Positions 1 to 10,750 of a DNA stretch of 64,000 nucleotides are shown piece after piece (position 1 is the stretch's first letter; the number at the start of each line of letters is the position of its first letter). The DNA comes from Sphingobium estronivorans (GTDB lineage: Bacteria > Pseudomonadota > Alphaproteobacteria > Sphingomonadales > Sphingomonadaceae), in assembly GCF_008692605.1 (NCBI RefSeq), contig NZ_LFCT01000014.1:84901-148900 (forward strand). The letters run 5' to 3'. The position numbers were made by a program, and so were the translations under genes. The notes beneath the pieces were generated by a model, which was not told the origin of the DNA, did not search any database, and saw only the letters and a program-made list of their open reading frames with translations.

Positions 1-109
1 GCTTTTCATATTCCCGCGCTTTTCATTTCGGTTCTGGCATGGCAGACGAAATATTAATCAGGTCCGTTCATGTCGACAGGGGGCAGGGCGCCAAAAAGGT
101 TTGTGGTCG

Positions 110-1087
110 ATGAAGGAATTTCCGGCAGTGGACAGCGGGATGGGGATTGCCGCGCCGCGGATCGCGGTCATTCTGCCCTGCTATAATGAAGCGGGCGCCA
201 TCGTGCAGACGGTGCAGGATTTCCGTCGCGCGCTGCCTTCGGCGGAAATCTACGTCTTCGACAATAACAGCACTGACGGCAGCCGCGAACTGGCGGCCGG
301 GGCAGGGGCCGTTGTTCGTCGCGTTTCGCAACAGGGCAAGGGCCATGTCGTGCGCCGCATGTTCGCGGATGTGGATGCGGACATCTATATCATGGCCGAT
401 GGTGACGCGACCTATGAGGCCGCCGCCGCGCCCAGGATGGTCGCGGCCATGCTGGGCGACAATCTCGACATGGTCGTCGGTTCGCGCAAGAGCGAGATCG
501 AAGAGGCCTATCGGCGGGGGCATCGTTTCGGCAACTGGGCGCTGACCAGCTTGTTGAAGCAGCTGTTCGGGCGCAGTTTCACCGATATTCTTTCGGGCTA
601 CCGCGTCTTTTCCCGGCGTTTCGTGAAGAGCTTCCCCGTTCTTTCCGCCGGTTTCGAGATCGAGACGGAAATCAGCGTTCACGCGCTGGAACTTGCCATG
701 CCCGTGGCGGAGGTCGTCACCGCTTATGGCGCGCGGCCGGAAGGCTCGGTGAGCAAGCTCAGCACCTATCGTGACGGCTGGCGCATCCTGCGGACGATCA
801 TCACCCTTTACCGTATCGAGCGGCCGATCCTGTTCTTCGGACTGATCGCCGCATTGCTGGCGGCGGCGGGGCTGGTTCTGGCGGCGCCGCTGATCCTGAC
901 CTATATGCAAACCGGTCTGGTGCCGCGCTTTCCCACGGCCATATTGGTGACCGGCCTCATGATTCTCGCCACGCTTTCGGGAATGTGCGGGCTGATCCTC
1001 GATACCGTCGTGCGCGGGCGGCGGGAGGTCCGGCGGCTTGCCTATCTGGCCTTCAAGGCGCCGGCCGATTTTGCCCGGCGCGACTGA
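110..1087 (+). CDS. GT2 glycosyltransferase, DPM1/DpgS-like, membrane-bound
   Basis: Probably transfers a sugar from an activated donor to a polyprenyl-phosphate or similar membrane acceptor. The N-terminal GT-A domain shows the nucleotide-binding opening (VILPCYNEAGAI), then FDNNSTDGS and the metal-binding MADGDATY (DxD-like). Two hydrophobic segments at about residues 240-315 would anchor it in the inner membrane. I chose the ATG at 110 (325 aa), with an AAGG-type ribosome site about 10 nt upstream; an in-frame TTG at 101 and an ATG at 140 are alternatives. It stands alone before clpP and is not close to the polysaccharide locus, so its acceptor is unknown. Confidence 0.8.
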   Translation: MKEFPAVDSGMGIAAPRIAVILPCYNEAGAIVQTVQDFRRALPSAEIYVFDNNSTDGSRELAAGAGAVVRRVSQQGKGHVVRRMFADVDADIYIMADGDATYEAAAAPRMVAAMLGDNLDMVVGSRKSEIEEAYRRGHRFGNWALTSLLKQLFGRSFTDILSGYRVFSRRFVKSFPVLSAGFEIETEISVHALELAMPVAEVVTAYGARPEGSVSKLSTYRDGWRILRTIITLYRIERPILFFGLIAALLAAAGLVLAAPLILTYMQTGLVPRFPTAILVTGLMILATLSGMCGLILDTVVRGRREVRRLAYLAFKAPADFARRD

Positions 1088-1111
1088 CCGGACCCTAGCG
1101 TTTCACGCGAC

Positions 1112-1142
1112 CCCTTGAACGATCTGTCTTTTGTCCCGATGT
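1112..1142 (+). promoter_or_regulatory. Sigma-32-like heat-shock promoter of clpP
   Basis: CCCCTTGAA at 1111-1119, then 15 nt, then CCCGAT at 1135-1140. This matches the RpoH consensus (CTTGAA with CCC(C/G)AT). It lies about 40 nt before the clpP start. The lon promoter in this window has the same spacing. Confidence 0.65.
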
Positions 1143-1177
1143 AGGGTTGGGCAAAAGCAACACCCTGAAAGAGCAAA

Positions 1178-1813
1178 ATGACCGATATCATGTCCGATCC
1201 CATGGCCGCTCTGGTCCCCATCGTCATCGAACAGTCGAACCGGGGCGAGCGCAGCTTCGATATTTATTCACGCCTGTTGCGCGAGCGGATCATCTTCGTG
1301 ACCGGGCAGGTCGAGGATCACATGGCCTCGCTGATCGTCGCCCAGTTGCTGTTCCTTGAGTCGGAAAACCCGAAGAAGGACATCTGGATGTACATCAACT
1401 CGCCCGGCGGCGTGGTGACGTCCGGCATGGCGATCCACGATACGATGAAATATATCCGTCCGCAGGTCGGCACGGTCTGCATCGGCCAGGCGGCTTCGAT
1501 GGGCAGTTTCCTGCTCGCCGCCGGGGAGCCGGGGAAGCGCATCGCGCTCAGCAACGCGCGCATCATGGTGCATCAGCCTTCGGGCGGCGCGCAGGGCATG
1601 GCCTCCGACATCGAGATCCAGGCGAAGGAGATCCTGCGAATCCGCAGCCGCCTGAACAATCTCTATGTTCAATATACCGGCCGTTCGCTGGAGGAAGTGG
1701 AACGGGCGATGGACCGCGACACTTTCCTAGAGGCGGAGGAAGCCAAGGCGTTCGGTCTGGTCGATGAAGTGTTCGACCGCCGCCCGGCGCTGCCGGAAAC
1801 GACCGAAGGCTAA
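1178..1813 (+). CDS. clpP: ATP-dependent Clp protease proteolytic subunit
   Basis: Serine peptidase (S14) that forms the tetradecameric barrel fed by ClpX or ClpA in the cytoplasm. The catalytic triad is readable: Ser107 in GQAASMGS, His132 in VHQPSGG and Asp181 in [11 protein letters not shown]. The 211-aa length is normal for the family. The ATG at 1178 is preceded by AAAGAG. clpX follows after 132 nt on the same strand, the usual clpP-clpX order, but a hairpin and a palindrome lie between them, so clpX may also be transcribed on its own. Confidence 0.97.
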   Translation: MTDIMSDPMAALVPIVIEQSNRGERSFDIYSRLLRERIIFVTGQVEDHMASLIVAQLLFLESENPKKDIWMYINSPGGVVTSGMAIHDTMKYIRPQVGTVCIGQAASMGSFLLAAGEPGKRIALSNARIMVHQPSGGAQGMASDIEIQAKEILRIRSRLNNLYVQYTGRSLEEVERAMDRDTFLEAEEAKAFGLVDEVFDRRPALPETTEG

Positions 1814-1829
1814 AACAGAGGTTTACCGC

Positions 1830-1864
1830 ACGCGCCCTTTTCTCCCCTTGTGAAACGGGCGCGT
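1830..1864 (+). terminator. Hairpin between clpP and clpX
   Basis: ACGCGCCC (1830-1837) pairs perfectly with GGGCGCGT (1857-1864) around a 19-nt loop. There is no T tract after it, so it may be a weak terminator or an mRNA-processing structure. Confidence 0.4.
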
Positions 1865-1870
1865 CGCGGT

Positions 1871-1885
1871 CTAGGATGATCCTAG
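1871..1885. promoter_or_regulatory. Perfect palindrome upstream of clpX
   Basis: CTAGGATGATCCTAG: two 7-nt arms around one central base, about 60 nt before the clpX ATG. It could be an operator; no known regulator was recognised. Confidence 0.4.
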
Positions 1886-1945
1886 GACCACCATATCCCT
1901 CGGGCGGGCGACTGTTCGCCTGAAAGAGGGAAGAGAGATTGGCGA

Positions 1946-3214
<1,269 letters not shown>

Positions 3215-3240
3215 CCGGAACTCATTAAGCATTAGAAATA

Positions 3241-3271
3241 AAAGGGCCGGCGAAATTCGTCGGCCCTTTTT
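3241..3271 (+). terminator. Rho-independent terminator of clpX
   Basis: AAAGGGCCG pairs with CGGCCCTTT, followed by TT. The hairpin starts 26 nt after the clpX stop. Confidence 0.85.
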
Positions 3272-3372
3272 GCTATGTTGTGCCATCGCACAAAATTTTG
3301 CGGCGCAAAATTATATTACTGTAAAATTCCTGCATCACGAAAAAATGAATTAAATCGAATAGATAATTCGAA

Positions 3373-3799
3373 TTCTCAGCGGTTTCGGCGGCGACGCCGC
3401 TCTGTGTCACGGCAATGCGGGGGCCTGGACCTTCGATACGATTGACGGATTCCAGAACAAGCATGCGGCCAATTTCGTCTACAGCAATGCCAACACCGGC
3501 AATCCCAGCGACGCGGCGGTCAACTTCCATTATATGAGCTATGCCCTCGGCCTGCAGGACCGCTGGCCGTCCGCGCTACATCTCAATCGACGGCACCGCG
3601 CTATCCGACATTATCCTAACCAATTTCGACAAGGGCCGTTCCTATGCCGGTACCGTGCGTTTCGACAAGTCGTTCAATTTCGGTCTGGCGATCAGCGCCG
3701 CCTATAGCTGACAGGATGTGAAGGACAATGCGGCGGCCACCTCTTCGCAGGCAACCTCGCTGTATCGCTACACCGTCTTCGCCGATCCCAACCCGTCGG
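3373..3799 (+). pseudogene. Decayed TonB-dependent receptor (Oar-like) fragment
   Basis: No intact gene lies here, but two plus-strand frames read as outer-membrane receptor sequence. One frame (about 3373-3590) gives a stretch with GAWTFDTIDGFQNKHAANF. After a frame change near 3565 the reading continues with RYISIDGTALSDIILTNFDKG, then RFDKSFNFGLAISAAYS, an in-frame TGA at about 3712, and QDVKDNAAATSSQATSLY. The segment around KSFxxGL..SAAY.xQDVKD..xATSS resembles the beta-barrel of Oar-type TonB-dependent receptors. Both ends are missing. Assignment is by recall of the family only. Confidence 0.5.
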
Positions 3800-3801
3800 C
3801 C

Positions 3802-4497
3802 TCATTTCAGGCAGCGATCCAGTCCATCGCGCTGGACGATGCCGATGCGGGCGGCGATGCTGTTGCCGTAGTGACGGGTGAAGCCGTGGGGATCGATCGC
3901 TTCGCGCTTTTTTGGCAGGGGCAGTACGGCGGCGAGCCGGGCTGCTTCCGGGCGGGAGAGGCGGCTCGCATCATGGTGGAAATAGCGTAGCGCGCCCGCA
4001 TTGGCGCCATAGGTGCCGATACCCGTCTCCGCGACGTTGAGATACACTTCCATGATCCGCCGCTTGCCCCAGATGGTTTCGATAAGGAGGGTGAACCAGG
4101 CTTCGAGCCCCTTGCGCAGGAAGCCACCGCCCTGGAAGAGGAAGACATTTTTCGCTGTCTGCTGGCTGATCGTCGATCCGCCGCGGATGCGGCCACCGCT
4201 GGCATTGTGGCGCATGGCCTGGGCGATGGCGACGGCGTCGAAGCCATGATGGCTGCAAAAGCGGCTATCCTCCCCCGCGATGGCGGCGCGGGCCATGTCG
4301 GGGTCCATCTCGTCCAGGCTCATCCAATCCTTGGTGATGCCATGCGGGTCGAAGATCATCGTCCATGTCACCGGCGGTGGCACGAAGCGGTAGATCACCG
4401 CCATCAGCAGCGAGAGGGCAATGAAGCCGCCGAAAATCTTGAGAGGAAGGCTGATCCAGCGGGAGCGGCGGCGCGGAGCGGAAGTCTTTGCGAGCAT
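3802..4497 (-). CDS. mtgA: Monofunctional peptidoglycan transglycosylase
   Basis: GT51 enzyme that polymerises lipid II into glycan strands at the inner membrane. One transmembrane segment (about residues 18-37) is followed by the GT51 domain with catalytic Glu76 in the AAIAGEDSRF motif, the GGSTISQQ motif (107-113) and the RRIMEVYLN motif. The 231-aa length suits MtgA, which has no transpeptidase domain. It lies 53 nt downstream of the cinA-like gene on the same strand and may be cotranscribed. Confidence 0.93.
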   Translation of the reverse strand: MLAKTSAPRRRSRWISLPLKIFGGFIALSLLMAVIYRFVPPPVTWTMIFDPHGITKDWMSLDEMDPDMARAAIAGEDSRFCSHHGFDAVAIAQAMRHNASGGRIRGGSTISQQTAKNVFLFQGGGFLRKGLEAWFTLLIETIWGKRRIMEVYLNVAETGIGTYGANAGALRYFHHDASRLSRPEAARLAAVLPLPKKREAIDPHGFTRHYGNSIAARIGIVQRDGLDRCLK

Positions 4498-4550
4498 GGC
4501 GCTGTGGTAGCGCGATCTCCGGCCGGTTCAAGCGCGCGCTGTGGCGAACA

Positions 4551-5312
4551 TCAGATGCCGCCCGGCACGGCAGGCCAACCCCCTTGTTCCAACGCGGCGC
4601 TGAGATCGGCGACGCAGCGGTCCAGCGCTTCCCCATCGGTCGAGCGGATCACGAAATTGGCGCCTGTCCGGCCCTCGCGAAAGAAGGGATAGCTGCCGAT
4701 CTGGCATCCCTCATGCGCGCGCTCGGTGGCGCCGAGCAGGTCCGCGATCTCGCTTTCCGCGACCCAGCAGCCGATGCTGGCCGACAGCACCGGCAGGCCG
4801 CCTTCCAGTGTGCCGGTCAGGCTGTCCAGCATTCCGGCGGTGATATGCGGCACGCCGGCCATGATGAAGATATTGCCGTGCCTGATGCCGGGCGCGCCCG
4901 ACATGCGGTTTTCGATCAGGCTCGATCCGGCCGGGACCCGCGCCATGCGCAGCCGCGCATCGGTCAGGCCGCCGCGCGTCTCATAATAACCCGACAGCAT
5001 TGCCCGCGCCTCGGCATGGATTTCCACCTCGACGCCCAGTGCGCGGGCGATGGCATCGACGGTGATGTCGTCATGGGTCGGCCCGATGCCACCGGTCGTG
5101 AACAGATAGTCGTTGCGCGCCCGCAGCGTGTTTACCGCCTCCACAATGGCATCGCTGTCGTCGGCCACGACGCGCACTTCGCACAGGCGGATGCCCTGCA
5201 CGTTGAGCCAGGTGGCGATCTGAGAGACATTCTTGTCCTGGGTGCGGCCCGACAAGATCTCGTCGCCGATGACGACCAGCGCTGCGGTCCAGATGCGGTT
5301 GGGATCGGCCAT
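4551..5312 (-). CDS. CinA-like molybdopterin-binding (MoaB/Mog-fold) protein
   Basis: Has the N-terminal COG1058 domain of CinA without the C-terminal nicotinamide-nucleotide deamidase domain. Visible motifs are ALVVIGDEILSGRTQDKN near the start and FTTGGIGPTHDDIT, the MoCF nucleotide-binding loop. Stand-alone versions are usually annotated competence/damage-inducible protein A; some CinA proteins have ADP-ribose pyrophosphatase activity, but the role here is not established. I take the ATG at 5312 (253 aa) because residues upstream of it do not resemble the family. Divergent from map. Confidence 0.8.
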   Translation of the reverse strand: MADPNRIWTAALVVIGDEILSGRTQDKNVSQIATWLNVQGIRLCEVRVVADDSDAIVEAVNTLRARNDYLFTTGGIGPTHDDITVDAIARALGVEVEIHAEARAMLSGYYETRGGLTDARLRMARVPAGSSLIENRMSGAPGIRHGNIFIMAGVPHITAGMLDSLTGTLEGGLPVLSASIGCWVAESEIADLLGATERAHEGCQIGSYPFFREGRTGANFVIRSTDGEALDRCVADLSAALEQGGWPAVPGGI

Positions 5313-5401
5313 GAGCAGGCCATAGCCTGTGCCGCGCGCCATGCCTAGTCCGGGAGGCGACCCCCCTCGCATTATGGCGCGTCTCCGCCTATAATCGGTG
5401 T

Positions 5402-6232
5402 ATGACCGAATATATGACGATGACGGCGGATGCGCCGATCTCCCGCTCGACTGCGATCAAGCTCTATGACGCGGCCGGTTTCGAAGGCATGCGCAGGGCC
5501 GGGCGGCTGGCGGCGGAGATATTGGACGCGCTGGTGCCGCATGTCGTGCCGGGCGTGACCACGGGCGAACTGGACGATATTGTCCGCCGCATGACGCTGG
5601 ACGGCGGCGGGGTGCCCGCGACGCTGGGCTATCGCGGTTATACGCATAGCTGCTGCATCTCGCTCAACAATGTCATCTGTCACGGCATTCCGGGCGATTA
5701 CAAGCTCAGGGACGGCGACATCCTCAACATCGACGTGACGCCGCTGGTTGATGGCTGGCATGGCGACAGCAGCCGCATGTATATTTGCGGCGAGACCTCC
5801 ATCAAAGCCCGGCGGTTGGTCGAAGTGACCTATGAGTGCTTGATGCTCGGCATTGAGCAAGCAAAGCCCGGCAATCATCTGGGCGACATCGGCCATGCTA
5901 TTCAGCGCCATGCCGAAAAGCATCGCTATGGCGTCGTCCGCGATTTTTGCGGCCACGGCCTGGGCCGCGTGTTCCACGACAGCCCGGAGGTGGTTCATAT
6001 CGGTCGCCCCGGCACCGGCCCGGAATTGCGCCCCGGCATGTTCTTCACCATTGAGCCGATGATCAACATCGGCAAACCCGGCGTGAAGATGATGGAGGAC
6101 GGCTGGACGGCGGTGACGCGCGATCGCACGCTGTCGGCGCAGTTCGAACATAGCATCGGCATCACCGAGACGGGCTGCGAAATCTTCACGAAAAGTCCCA
6201 CTGGTCTCAACGCGCCGCCCTATACGCTCTGA
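5402..6232 (+). CDS. map: Type I methionine aminopeptidase
   Basis: Removes the initiator methionine from nascent proteins. The five metal ligands of the pita-bread fold are present: Asp111, Asp122, His185, Glu218 and Glu249, plus the substrate-site His94. The order and spacing match E. coli Map, with no N-terminal zinc-finger extension. Start at ATG 5402; an in-frame ATG five codons later is possible. Confidence 0.95.
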   Translation: MTEYMTMTADAPISRSTAIKLYDAAGFEGMRRAGRLAAEILDALVPHVVPGVTTGELDDIVRRMTLDGGGVPATLGYRGYTHSCCISLNNVICHGIPGDYKLRDGDILNIDVTPLVDGWHGDSSRMYICGETSIKARRLVEVTYECLMLGIEQAKPGNHLGDIGHAIQRHAEKHRYGVVRDFCGHGLGRVFHDSPEVVHIGRPGTGPELRPGMFFTIEPMINIGKPGVKMMEDGWTAVTRDRTLSAQFEHSIGITETGCEIFTKSPTGLNAPPYTL

Positions 6233-6345
6233 ATATCGCAGGCCTGCCCAAAAAATGGGCGATGGATCATGATATTGCCCGGATTCCGGGCAATATGGAC
6301 AAAAGTTGCTGCATCGCGGAAAGCAGTTTCCAGCGATTCGCCGTT

Positions 6346-6361
6346 TGGCATGGTAATTGAT
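6346..6361 (+). promoter_or_regulatory. Possible sigma-54 (-24/-12) promoter upstream of glnB
   Basis: TGGCAT, 5 nt, TTGAT, about 115 nt before glnB. The GG of the -24 element is kept, but the -12 GC is GA here, so the match is partial. Nitrogen control of glnBA by NtrC/sigma-54 is known in related bacteria; here it is only a suggestion. The rest of the 6233-6473 gap shows nothing else I can name. Confidence 0.25.
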
Positions 6362-6401
6362 TAGGACGATGGGCGGCGCGTGCCTTTGGGGGGCATGGTG
6401 A

Positions 6402-6812
<411 letters not shown>

Positions 6813-6863
6813 TTTTCAACAGGTTCTCGCCGGCTTGCAGTTCTGGCGGACGCATATCAACGC

Positions 6864-6886
6864 ACCCCTTCGGGGGGGTATTTTTT
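6864..6886 (+). terminator. Terminator-like hairpin between glnB and glnA
   Basis: CCCC (6865-6868) and GGGG (6875-6878) form a short stem, directly followed by A and six T (6881-6886). It lies 20 nt before the glnA ATG, so it could attenuate readthrough from glnB. Confidence 0.55.
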
Positions 6887-6905
6887 GAAAGAAGGGCAAG
6901 TTCAC

Positions 6906-8318
<1,413 letters not shown>

Positions 8319-8334
8319 TCCGTTCGGACTGTTG

Positions 8335-8371
8335 GAAAAAGGGCTCGGTCGCGAAAGCGGCCGGGCCTTTT
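8335..8371 (+). terminator. Terminator of glnA
   Basis: AAAAAGG...CTCGGTCGC pairs with GCGGCCGGGCCTTTTT around a GAAA tetraloop, with one bulged G. Starts 17 nt after the stop. Positions 8376-8528 beyond it show nothing convincing. Confidence 0.85.
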
Positions 8372-8528
8372 TCATAGGGAAGAATGGTCGTCATTCAAAA
8401 TCCGCAGGTCGCCCATTGTCGGGAACGTCCGAAGGGTGGACAACGGCGGAATGTCGCGGGCGCGCGCTTTGCCTGCCGCCGATTTGGTCGCGGCGCTTGC
8501 GGCTGAACTGACCGCGATCCGAAGGGGG

Positions 8529-9212
8529 TTAATGCGCGTCCGGGATCGATGCGCCGAAGAGCAGCATCGGTTCGCCCGCTGGGGACAGGGCGATCTCCCC
8601 GCCTGCGTTACTGACCAGCGTGCGGACCATCCAGGCGGCTGAAGTGCGCGATGCCAGTCCCTCTGGCGGCAGCGTTCCCGCCAGCGCCGAACGCAGATCG
8701 GGATCGAGTACCAGCTTGGGTCCTTCCGCCCGCACCACGATTTCCGTGACGCCCGGCCGCCGTTCTGCGCCGATGTCGAGCTGTCCGCCCCGGACCAGTG
8801 CATCGCCCGCGATCAGCGCGAGGTTCAGCAGCACCTTCGCCGGCAGTTTGTCGAGCATGTCCTCCTCGACCAGCCAGCCGATCTTCACCCGGCCCGAGCC
8901 CGCGAACATGCCCTCTATGGCGACGCGGGCTTCGTGCGTCGGCACCGCGTCGCCGAAGCCGCCCGCCGATCCGAAGGCGAGACGGAAGAATTTGAGCTTG
9001 TTGGCCGACGTCTTGGCACTGTCCGCCAGCAGGTCCAGGCAGCGCTGCCGCATTTCTGGGTCCGTCTCGTCCGCCATCAGCTCAAGCCCGTTGTTGAGCG
9101 CGCCCACAGGGCTGAGCAGATCGTGGCACAGACGCGAGCAGAGCAGGCTGGCAAATTCGATGGCGCCGGTTTCGATGCTGGCGGTTTCGATGCTGTCGGT
9201 CGGATTGGTCAT
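8529..9212 (-). CDS. chpT: Histidine phosphotransferase ChpT
   Basis: In Caulobacter ChpT passes phosphate from CckA to CtrA and CpdR. The phosphorylated His30 lies in the family motif SRLCHDLLSPVGAL. The C-terminal half (about 90-227) resembles a degenerate histidine-kinase ATPase fold, without obvious N/G-box ATP motifs. The start is the ATG at 9212 (227 aa). The gene is restricted largely to alphaproteobacteria, which supports the host assignment. Preceded on the same strand by the JAMM gene. Confidence 0.9.
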   Translation of the reverse strand: MTNPTDSIETASIETGAIEFASLLCSRLCHDLLSPVGALNNGLELMADETDPEMRQRCLDLLADSAKTSANKLKFFRLAFGSAGGFGDAVPTHEARVAIEGMFAGSGRVKIGWLVEEDMLDKLPAKVLLNLALIAGDALVRGGQLDIGAERRPGVTEIVVRAEGPKLVLDPDLRSALAGTLPPEGLASRTSAAWMVRTLVSNAGGEIALSPAGEPMLLFGASIPDAH

Positions 9213-9308
9213 GAAGGTTCGCTGCCGCCGGAGAAGGGAAAGGAAAGGGCGTGAAAGGCTAATGCGCTGCCCCGCCGCATGATGCAAGCCCGGCCCACCG
9301 CCTTTCCT

Positions 9309-9707
9309 TCACATGATATCGAGCAAAGCCTCAACAAATCGTGCATCTTCTCGCGGTCCCGTGGCGACCCACAGCCGCGCCGCGCCGCCCCCGACGATCA
9401 GCCACAAACTGCCGTCCGGCGCTGCGCAGGCAGCGTCGGTGGCGGAGGGTGCCGCCGTGCCGCCGGGATGGGAGTGATAATGGCCGACGATCTGTGGCCC
9501 GCCATCCCGCGCCGCCCGGTGAGCGGCGATCAGAACCGTGGGGTCCAACTCGAAATGACGGGTCGGGTCGGGCGCGACATTGGCGGCGGGCAGGATCGCC
9601 TCGATCCCGTCTGCTTGCCCGAAGAGCAGGCCACAGACCTCATTCGCGTCCGCTGCCGCTTCGGACATGATTTGTTCCAATAGTCCTCTTGCAATTCTGG
9701 CCTTCAT
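9309..9707 (-). CDS. JAMM/MPN (Mov34) family metallopeptidase
   Basis: A 132-aa stand-alone JAB domain. The full JAMM zinc signature is present: Glu23, then HSHP (78-81) with PS..D, giving His78, His80, Ser88 and Asp91. Bacterial members cleave C-terminal extensions of ubiquitin-like sulfur carriers, or isopeptide bonds; the substrate here is unknown. I take the ATG at 9707, preceded by GTAGGA; a TTG at 9725 is in frame. It lies divergent to and almost touching rluD, and 96 nt upstream of chpT. Confidence 0.85.
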   Translation of the reverse strand: MKARIARGLLEQIMSEAAADANEVCGLLFGQADGIEAILPAANVAPDPTRHFELDPTVLIAAHRAARDGGPQIVGHYHSHPGGTAAPSATDAACAAPDGSLWLIVGGGAARLWVATGPREDARFVEALLDIM

Positions 9708-9724
9708 TCCTACATCCCTACGCA

Positions 9725-10675
9725 ATGATTTCGGGGGTTTCCATCATTGAAGCGACGATAGGGGAGGCGCAGGATGGCATGCGGCTCGACAAGGCGCTTG
9801 CCGAATTGGTTCCCGACCTGTCGCGCGAGCGGTTGAAGGCGCTGATCGTCGAGGGGCAGGTGATGACCTCCGGCCGTGCGCCCAATCCTTCCATGAAGGT
9901 GGCGGTGGGCCAGGCCTTCGCCATCGCCGTGCCGCCCCCGGTCGAGGCTGAAGCGGTGGCGCAGGACATTCCGCTCGCCATTGTGCATGAGGATGCCGAA
10001 CTGATCGTCATCGACAAGCCGGCCGGGCTGGTGGTTCACCCAGCGGCGGGCAATCTGGACGGCACACTGGTCAACGCGCTGCTGCATCATTGCCAGGGGC
10101 AGCTGTCCGGCATTGGCGGAGTGGCAAGGCCCGGCATCGTTCATCGCATCGACAAGGATACTTCCGGCCTCTTGGTCGTTGCCAAGTCAGACCGTGCTCA
10201 TGAAGGGCTGTCGAAGCAGTTCAAGGACCATAGCATCGACCGGCTTTATGCCGCGATCGTCTATGGCGTGCCGCAGCCGGGCGCGGGGATGGTGGATACG
10301 TGGATCGGCCGTTCCGACGCCGATCGAAAGAAGATGGCCGTTCATCGGGAAGGGCGTGGCAAACATGCCGTGACCCATTACCGGACCGTGCAGAAGCTGC
10401 GGGGCGCGGCCTTGGTCGAATGCAGGCTGGAAACCGGGCGAACGCATCAGGTTCGCGTCCATATGGCGCATCTGGGGCACCCCTTGATCGGAGATCCGGT
10501 TTACGGTAGAGAAAGAAAAGGTTTCAAATCGATACTGGAAACGCTGGGTTTCAAAAGGCAGGCATTGCACGCGAAAAGGCTGGGGTTCATACATCCTGTA
10601 ACGGGTGAAAGCCTTAGCTTCGACAGCCAGATTCCCGCCGATATGCAGGAACTGTTAAGCGAGCTTCACGTATAG
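9725..10675 (+). CDS. rluD: Large-subunit rRNA pseudouridine synthase RluD-type
   Basis: Isomerises uridines in 23S rRNA helix 69. An N-terminal S4 RNA-binding domain (about residues 15-65, RLDKALAEL) precedes the RluA-type catalytic domain with the HRIDKDTSGLLVVAK motif holding the catalytic Asp. The 316-aa length is typical. I take the ATG at 9725; upstream in-frame codons would overlap the divergent JAMM gene. rpoH follows on the same strand after 75 nt. Confidence 0.93.
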   Translation: MISGVSIIEATIGEAQDGMRLDKALAELVPDLSRERLKALIVEGQVMTSGRAPNPSMKVAVGQAFAIAVPPPVEAEAVAQDIPLAIVHEDAELIVIDKPAGLVVHPAAGNLDGTLVNALLHHCQGQLSGIGGVARPGIVHRIDKDTSGLLVVAKSDRAHEGLSKQFKDHSIDRLYAAIVYGVPQPGAGMVDTWIGRSDADRKKMAVHREGRGKHAVTHYRTVQKLRGAALVECRLETGRTHQVRVHMAHLGHPLIGDPVYGRERKGFKSILETLGFKRQALHAKRLGFIHPVTGESLSFDSQIPADMQELLSELHV

Positions 10676-10750
10676 GTTTGGATAAGTTTGCGACGGCGCT
10701 TCGAACGCCTCTTCTGGGTTCCGCCGCGCATGAAAGGGAAAGGTGACGAC

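Noticed and set aside
101..1087. First glycosyltransferase as part of the polysaccharide locus
   Set aside because: It is more than 40 kb away, among core genes, and of the DPM1-like type rather than the locus GT2 type.
3718..3990. 90-codon frame overlapping the mtgA 3' end
   Set aside because: Its first part is the tail of the TonB remnant and the rest is antisense to mtgA.
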